From Bacteroidales bacterium (GTDB taxonomy: Bacteria; Bacteroidota; Bacteroidia; Bacteroidales; Muribaculaceae): a stretch of 6,089 bases of DNA. The notes under the pieces were generated by a model. That model searched no databases. It saw nothing but the letters and a program-made list of their open reading frames with translations, and was not told where the DNA came from. The stretch covers positions 1 through 6,089 of the forward strand of contig SFJG01000108.1 in assembly GCA_004555955.1 (NCBI GenBank), in the 5' to 3' direction. How positions within the stretch are numbered: position 1 is the first letter of the stretch; the number at the start of each line of letters is the position of its first letter. The position numbers and the translations under genes were made by a program. Positions 1-4,319 of the stretch are shown here, one piece after another.

Positions 1-441
1 TATCCGGCATTGCGTCACAGCGATTACAAAATCGACTACACCATCCGAAACTACAGCGACGTTGAAGAAATCAAGCGCGTGATGAAAGAGCGTCCGCAGA
101 AGTTGAGCTTGAACGAGTTGTTTATGGCAGCGCGCACGTATGAGCCGGGCAGTGATGACTATAATGAAGTGTTCGAAGTGGCAGTACGCATGTTCCCCGA
201 AGATGCAACGGCTAATCTCAACGCAGCCAATACGGCAATGAGCAAAGGCGACATGAAGGCTGCAGAACGCTATCTCGCCAAGGCAGGCAACAGCCCCGAA
301 GCGGAATATGCACGCGGCATATACAAAGCCCTCAACAAGGACTATGTCGGTGCGGCGGCAATCTTCGAAAGCGTTAAGGGTTCGGTGCCCCAAGCAAAGG
401 CTACTCTCGACGAACTTAGGGAATATGATATAATAAAATAA
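1..441 (+). CDS. C-terminal part of DUF3868/OmpA-like fimbrial-operon protein (5' truncated)
   Basis: The reading frame is open from base 1 (YPALRHSDYKIDYTIR...) to TAA at 439-441, giving 146 residues of a longer protein whose start lies outside the window. The TTG at 10-12 is an internal Leu codon, not a credible start, because the frame and the family-like sequence continue upstream of it. From about residue 20 the sequence is helical and TPR-like: a PQKLSLNELF helix, YEPGSDDYNEVFEVAVRMFP, then ATANLNAANTAM, GDMKAAERYLAKA and YARGIYKALNKDY repeat-like hairpins. From memory, this matches the C-terminal segment of Bacteroidales proteins annotated DUF3868, often with an OmpA-like domain, encoded just upstream of fimbrillin genes. 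An outer-membrane or periplasmic role in fimbria production is inferred. The diagnostic N-terminal domain is not visible, so the family call rests on this segment and the context. The gene ends 30 bp before the pilin gene. Confidence 0.72.
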   Translation, partial: YPALRHSDYKIDYTIRNYSDVEEIKRVMKERPQKLSLNELFMAARTYEPGSDDYNEVFEVAVRMFPEDATANLNAANTAMSKGDMKAAERYLAKAGNSPEAEYARGIYKALNKDYVGAAAIFESVKGSVPQAKATLDELREYDIIK

Positions 442-471
442 TACATTTTAAACATTTAAATTCGTTTTAAT
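442..471 (+). promoter_or_regulatory. A/T-rich leader of the major pilin gene
   Basis: This 30-bp spacer has 26 A/T bases, no Shine-Dalgarno-like GGAGG, A at -3 and an 8-bp palindrome (ATTTAAAT, 454-461). Such leaders are usual for strongly translated Bacteroidetes genes, which seldom rely on a Shine-Dalgarno. TACATTTT at 442-449 is one base from the Bacteroidetes -7 consensus TAnnTTTG, but I see no matching -33 element, so a pilin-specific promoter here is only possible. Confidence 0.35.
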
Positions 472-2073
472 ATGAAGAAATTTTTTAGTTTAGTATTAGG
501 TGCGATTCTTGTTGCAGGCTTTGCAAGCTGTAACAATGAAGAGCCGACCGTAAAAGGTGGAGAGGCTGAAGGCGAACAAGTCTATTTGTCTTTCAAAGTG
601 CAAAGCGGTGACGGCACACGTTCCGCTACAACAGATGGTGGCGAATATGTATCGACCGACTCTGTAGAAGTAGGTACAGATGCAGAAAACGCAATCTCGA
701 CATGCCAAATCTTCTTGGCTTCGACCGATGGTAAATTGAAGGTAATTGCAAATCAAATTGACAAAGCAACAACCGATACTTATGTAGCATCGTTCAACTC
801 CAAGGATCTCAAACCGGAAGAAGTTTATCGTGTGTACATCGTATGCAACACATCGTTAGATGACCTTAACACAAATGCACTCTATTCGACAGTTAAGGGC
901 AATCCTCTTGCACAAGACATCTTGACAGCAGACGGCCAACCGGCAAATGCAGGTCATTTCTGGATGACAAATGCTGACGACGACGATGCTATCGAAGTTA
1001 CAATGCCCGATGATGTAACTCTTTCTCAACACAATGTTAAGACCAATCCTCTTAACCTCGGTGTGTTCAACGTAGAGCGTACAGTGGCACGTGTAGACTA
1101 TAAAGCAGTAAACCCGGAGAACAGATATCCTTCGCTCGACGGTGAACTCAACATCCAACTCGTAGCAGCAGCTCCGGTTAACATGAACAACGACTTCTAT
1201 TTGTGGAAGCGCGTATCGATGGACGGCACAATGAACGGTGCAGTTCGCGGCGGTCGCGAAACAAATTCAAACTGGGTTGTTGGTTACGACTATGATGCTA
1301 AATTGTCTTACACAGGTGGTGCATACAACGCAATGCTCTATCCGATGACAGACTTGTCGACACTCCAATGGACTGACCTCAACACACTTTCAGTATCGGA
1401 CAACTACGGTGACAAATCGTACAAAGTATGGCGTTATTTGACCGAGAACATTATTCCTCCGGTAGTTCACGCAAGTGGCGACGGCATTACTCGCACCTAT
1501 GAAAATCAAAAGAACGGTATCACAACCGGTATCGTGTTCAAGGCACGTTTGACAGCTACTACGGAAGAGCTTCAAGCAGCGATGGCAGCAGGCAAAACTA
1601 TCTATATCTTCGACAACGTATGCTACGGAACATGGGACGACGTTAAAGCAGCAGTTGCTAACCCCGGTGGCGACGCAAAGAAGATTGCGCTCTTGGCAGG
1701 TTACAACCGCGCATGTGCAGGTGTTACTGCCGGTGTAGAACCCAGTGCAGCAGCAAAGGCTAACGGTGGCTTTATCGGCTACACTCCGGTTCCAGGTCAA
1801 GACTACTGCGAATGTCTGTACTACTACTGGGTACGTCACAACGACAACTTTGACAACCGCGTAATGGGTAACATGGAATTTGACATCGTTCGTAACAACG
1901 TCTACAAACTCGCTGTTACAAACATCTCGAAATATGGTCACCCGACCAGCAGCGACGACCCGGATCCGGACCCGGTAGATCCTAACGATCCCGACGAAAC
2001 AAACGACTACTACTTCAAGGTTGTTGTCAAAGTTGCTAAGTGGGTTGTACGCCTCAACAATATTGAATTCTAA
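472..2073 (+). CDS. mfa1: Mfa1-type major fimbrial subunit (fimbrillin lipoprotein precursor)
   Basis: This 533-residue protein is the likely stalk pilin of a type V fimbria. It starts at ATG 472 with a Lys-rich n-region, a hydrophobic core and a lipobox ending FASC, so Cys20 is the predicted lipidation site. Acidic residues follow (CNNEEP). GDGTRSATT places Arg50 as a candidate trypsin-like or gingipain-like maturation site. Family-like signatures are VERTVARVDYK (201-211), YYYWVRHNDN (450-459) and MGNMEFDIVRNNVYKLAVTNIS (465-486). A Pro/Asp linker (495-512) leads to a C-terminal beta-strand tail, KVVVKVAKWVVRLNNIEF (516-533), expected to be the donor strand. Six cysteines remain after Cys20 (78, 125, 384, 415, 446, 448). 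Fifteen of 16 Arg codons are CGY and two in-frame stops (TAATAA) close the gene, in keeping with high expression. The symbol is a family-level assignment; an equivalent Bacteroides fimbrillin name would also be valid. Confidence 0.88.
   Translation: MKKFFSLVLGAILVAGFASCNNEEPTVKGGEAEGEQVYLSFKVQSGDGTRSATTDGGEYVSTDSVEVGTDAENAISTCQIFLASTDGKLKVIANQIDKATTDTYVASFNSKDLKPEEVYRVYIVCNTSLDDLNTNALYSTVKGNPLAQDILTADGQPANAGHFWMTNADDDDAIEVTMPDDVTLSQHNVKTNPLNLGVFNVERTVARVDYKAVNPENRYPSLDGELNIQLVAAAPVNMNNDFYLWKRVSMDGTMNGAVRGGRETNSNWVVGYDYDAKLSYTGGAYNAMLYPMTDLSTLQWTDLNTLSVSDNYGDKSYKVWRYLTENIIPPVVHASGDGITRTYENQKNGITTGIVFKARLTATTEELQAAMAAGKTIYIFDNVCYGTWDDVKAAVANPGGDAKKIALLAGYNRACAGVTAGVEPSAAAKANGGFIGYTPVPGQDYCECLYYYWVRHNDNFDNRVMGNMEFDIVRNNVYKLAVTNISKYGHPTSSDDPDPDPVDPNDPDETNDYYFKVVVKVAKWVVRLNNIEF
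1954..2007 (+). other. Asp/Pro-rich linker before the pilin donor strand
   Basis: Codons 495-512 of the pilin encode only Asp, Pro, Val, Asn, Glu and Thr, with repeated DP units (DDPDPDPVDPNDPDETND). The linker separates the globular C-terminal domain, ending near SKYGHPTSS, from the tail strand beginning YYFKVVV. It is probably a flexible, acidic tether that lets the tail reach a neighbouring subunit. The DNA is internally repetitive (GACCCGGATCCGGACCCGG) and could vary in length between strains. Confidence 0.6.
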
Positions 2074-2088
2074 TAAAAAACAAACTCA

Positions 2089-3207
2089 ATGAGACTGAAA
2101 AGTCTATATTCACCTAAGTTTGCTGTCAAGGCGATTGTCGCCTTGACAGCAACCCTCGGGTGTTTCTCGTGCAACAGCGTAATCGACGACGGCGTAGCCA
2201 ATTCGTGCGGTGTCGACGTATATTTCCGCTACGATTACAACATGGAAGCAGCCAACTCGTTCACCAATAAGGTCGACGGAGTGACACTTCTGGTGTTTGA
2301 CGAAGCCGGCAATTTCGTTGAAAAACGCGAAGAATCGGGCGAAGCCCTTCGCGACGAAAACTACAAAATGCACCTCGACCTACACAATAAGGCGAAGTAT
2401 ACGTTTGTGGTTTACGGCGGTGTGGCATGTGCCGACAAGTCGTTCGACTTGATGCCGTTTGAGAGACGCTCGAACGTAAACCTTGACGAGCTTGGTGCGC
2501 AGATGCACACAGAAGCAATGGAGCAGAAGCAGTCGCTTCACCCGCTCTATTACGGCAAAGTAAACGTCGAGGTTGAAGACTATGAATTGCAAAAAGTGTA
2601 TGTACCGTTGGTAAAGGACACAAACAACATCCGCGTTGTGCTCCAACAAATCAATGGCGAAGTGATTAGCGACAAAGACTTCCAATGCTACATCACCGAC
2701 GACAACACTTATATGAATAACGATAACGCGATAGTACCGCAAGGCACAGTGACTTATCGTCCGTGGACACAAGGTCAGTCGGTAATCGAAGATGCATCGT
2801 GGCGCGACGAATCGCTCGACATCGATGATGGACCCGTTACGGCTGCTTACTACGAACTTTCGACAGGTCGCCTGATGGCAAGCGACGGCATCAACCAAGG
2901 TTTGAACCCGACGGCTCGCCTCGTTGTGCGCAGCGTTGAAAAAGACCGCGAAGTTATCAATATTCCTCTTGTTAAGTATCTCTTGCTGCTCAAGAGTGCT
3001 CTCTATGATGACATTACCAAACTGAATTCGCTCGTTGACCCGCGTTGGAAAAACAATATGATTTACTCAGCTGAGCCGAACCAAAACTTCTTGGATCGTA
3101 TGAGTGAGTGGTCGATTGTATTCTTCCTCGATTCGAATAACCGTTGGGTTAATGTATATATAATCGTAAACGATTGGGTTGTACGAATTAATGACGCAGA
3201 ATTATGA
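2089..3207 (+). CDS. mfa2: FimB/Mfa2-family fimbrial anchor lipoprotein
   Basis: This 372-residue protein is the likely base subunit that holds the fimbria in the outer membrane and limits its length, as shown for Mfa2 of Porphyromonas gingivalis. It starts 15 bp after the pilin stop, behind an A-rich leader. The signal peptide ends LGCFSC; Cys28 is the best lipidation site because the family pattern is SC followed by xSVIxDD, though Cys25 (TLGC) is possible. Family-like segments are GVTLLVFDEAGNFV (64-77), LYYGKVNVEVE (153-163), VPLVKDTNNIRVVLQQING (172-190), DFQCYITDDNTYMNNDN (197-213) and NIPLVKYLLLLKS (291-303). The C-terminus, WVNVYIIVNDWVVRINDAEL (353-372), resembles the pilin donor tail. 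No TR[SA]-type cleavage site lies near the N-terminus, as expected for a subunit that stays membrane-tethered. A perfect inverted repeat lies in codons 11-22. The stop overlaps the next start. Confidence 0.88.
   Translation: MRLKSLYSPKFAVKAIVALTATLGCFSCNSVIDDGVANSCGVDVYFRYDYNMEAANSFTNKVDGVTLLVFDEAGNFVEKREESGEALRDENYKMHLDLHNKAKYTFVVYGGVACADKSFDLMPFERRSNVNLDELGAQMHTEAMEQKQSLHPLYYGKVNVEVEDYELQKVYVPLVKDTNNIRVVLQQINGEVISDKDFQCYITDDNTYMNNDNAIVPQGTVTYRPWTQGQSVIEDASWRDESLDIDDGPVTAAYYELSTGRLMASDGINQGLNPTARLVVRSVEKDREVINIPLVKYLLLLKSALYDDITKLNSLVDPRWKNNMIYSAEPNQNFLDRMSEWSIVFFLDSNNRWVNVYIIVNDWVVRINDAEL
2120..2152 (+). repeat. Perfect 15-bp inverted repeat (3-nt loop) at the start of the anchor gene
   Basis: The left arm at 2120-2134 (TTGCTGTCAAGGCGA) is the exact reverse complement of the right arm at 2138-2152 (TCGCCTTGACAGCAA), with loop TTG at 2135-2137. 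Eight of the 15 pairs are G-C. It lies wholly inside coding sequence, codons 11-22 of the anchor's signal peptide, 31 nt after its ATG. In RNA it should form a strong hairpin. No U-run follows the right arm (the next bases are CCCTCGGGTG), so it is not a standard intrinsic terminator. Blocking 3' exonuclease decay of pilin mRNA, attenuating readthrough or slowing early translation of the anchor are all possible. The structure is seen directly; any function is inferred. Confidence 0.85.
3204..3207 (+). promoter_or_regulatory. ATGA stop-start overlap coupling anchor and accessory pilin genes
   Basis: The ATG at 3204-3206 of the accessory pilin overlaps the TGA stop at 3205-3207 of the anchor gene. 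Ribosomes ending the anchor can re-initiate in place, which would keep the two minor subunits in fixed proportion. No separate ribosome-loading leader is evident. Confidence 0.75.
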
Positions 3208-4289
3208 TTAAAACGCACATAAAATTATTAGCCTTGTCCCTTTTCGTATGCAGCCTCACGGGATGCAGCGACAATGGCGACCAACCGACGATAAAGCCCA
3301 ATGATGTGTATTTGGAGCTCGACATAGTTGCACCTAACAAAATGCAGAACATCGACCCGTCGAAAAAATCGCCTACACGCGCCTACGAAGATAAGGAGGC
3401 AGGCGAACTAATTAAAACACTGCGTTTCATTATCGTACGACCCGACGGCACGGTTGAACATAACCGCCTCTACGACTTTAATCCCATCGAAATCGAAGCT
3501 TTCGAGAAGAAGTTCAAAGTGGTAAGCGGCGAGCAAAAGCGCGTATTCGCAATAGCCAATGAGGACGCACGCTATAGCGGCGGAGCGAAGGTTGTGAACT
3601 ACGACTTCGACACAATCCTGCCCGGACAGCAGTTCCCCATGGACGAGTTTTCAAATATCCAAATCAAAACATCGTCGGATACGCAAACATTGCCTACTCC
3701 GTTGGTGATGTGTATCAGCAAACGCTTTGACGTGCCCGTCAATTCCGACCTTGCCGGCGAAATCGAAATCATCCCGGCAGCTACAAAATTTACGTTTACC
3801 ATAAAAAACAATAGCGATGTGTTGACGCAAAAGATAAAGTCGATAAGCATCAACAAGATAGCGCGTAACGAATATTTGTGGCCTCGCACGTCGACCGGCG
3901 ACGATGTTGAGTTGTGTCTTGACGGAAATATGGTTGAATACGTAGTGCCGAGCATTGCCAACAACGAATACTATACGTTTACGCATGAGTTTTCGCCGAG
4001 TTCACCCATTGAACTCGCTCCCGGAGGAAGTTATACCGATTCGTCGTTCTACCTTACCGAGGGCAAATATACCGACGACGGCGACTTGCGTAACTATAGC
4101 ATAACCTTTAATTATAATAACGGTGAAGAGATTTCGAGTACGAAGTACTTCCCGAATCTCGCACAATTGCCGCGAAATTCACACGTAGTATGCAACATTA
4201 CGATTGGCGAAACGGTCGACGATGTAGCATTCACTATTGCAGTTCTTCCATTCGGTTCGGTGCCTCTTAACCCCGGATTCGGATTTTAG
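3204..4289 (+). CDS. Accessory (minor/tip-side) fimbrial lipoprotein, Mfa3/Mfa4/FimC-like
   Basis: This 361-residue protein starts at ATG 3204, with a signal peptide and canonical lipobox LTGC (Cys21). SPTRAYED places Arg59 at about the same distance after the lipid Cys as in the pilin, suggesting Arg-specific trimming. The first domain has a fimbrillin-like opening: LIKTLRFIIVRPDGTVEHN (69-87), then FKVVSGEQKRVFAIANED (104-121). A second beta-rich part contains PAATKFTFTIKN (191-202), FYLTEGKY (282-289) and LPRNSHVVCNITIG (322-335). It ends VLPFGSVPLNPGFGF, without the W-V-V-R tail of its two upstream neighbours, so it probably accepts a donor strand but does not donate a matching one. This points to a place near the fimbria tip. 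Position after the anchor mirrors mfa3/mfa4 in P. gingivalis. The fimbrial role is well supported; the exact equivalent is uncertain. Confidence 0.72.
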   Translation: MIKTHIKLLALSLFVCSLTGCSDNGDQPTIKPNDVYLELDIVAPNKMQNIDPSKKSPTRAYEDKEAGELIKTLRFIIVRPDGTVEHNRLYDFNPIEIEAFEKKFKVVSGEQKRVFAIANEDARYSGGAKVVNYDFDTILPGQQFPMDEFSNIQIKTSSDTQTLPTPLVMCISKRFDVPVNSDLAGEIEIIPAATKFTFTIKNNSDVLTQKIKSISINKIARNEYLWPRTSTGDDVELCLDGNMVEYVVPSIANNEYYTFTHEFSPSSPIELAPGGSYTDSSFYLTEGKYTDDGDLRNYSITFNYNNGEEISSTKYFPNLAQLPRNSHVVCNITIGETVDDVAFTIAVLPFGSVPLNPGFGF

Positions 4290-4319
4290 AGAATTCTGAC
4301 TAAGAATATTATTTGAAAG

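Noticed and set aside
1390..1941. Open frame of 183 codons antisense to the pilin gene
   Set aside because: It is composed of low-complexity Val/Cys/Thr runs, has no leader or recognisable domain, and lies fully inside a strongly supported gene. It is a by-product of the biased codons on the + strand. The other minus-strand frames are rejected for the same reason.
2120..2152. Reading the 15-bp inverted repeat as an invertible-promoter end or a recombination site
   Set aside because: No second copy of either arm was noticed elsewhere in the window and the arms are only 3 nt apart, so there is no segment to invert. An RNA hairpin is the simpler reading.
4290..4319. Possible promoter (TATTATTTG at 4308-4316) ahead of the DUF4906-like gene
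   Set aside because: Spacing inside the -7-like element is one base too long (TA-3 nt-TTTG) and no -33 TTG lies at the right distance; the 30-bp gap is better read as an intra-operon spacer.
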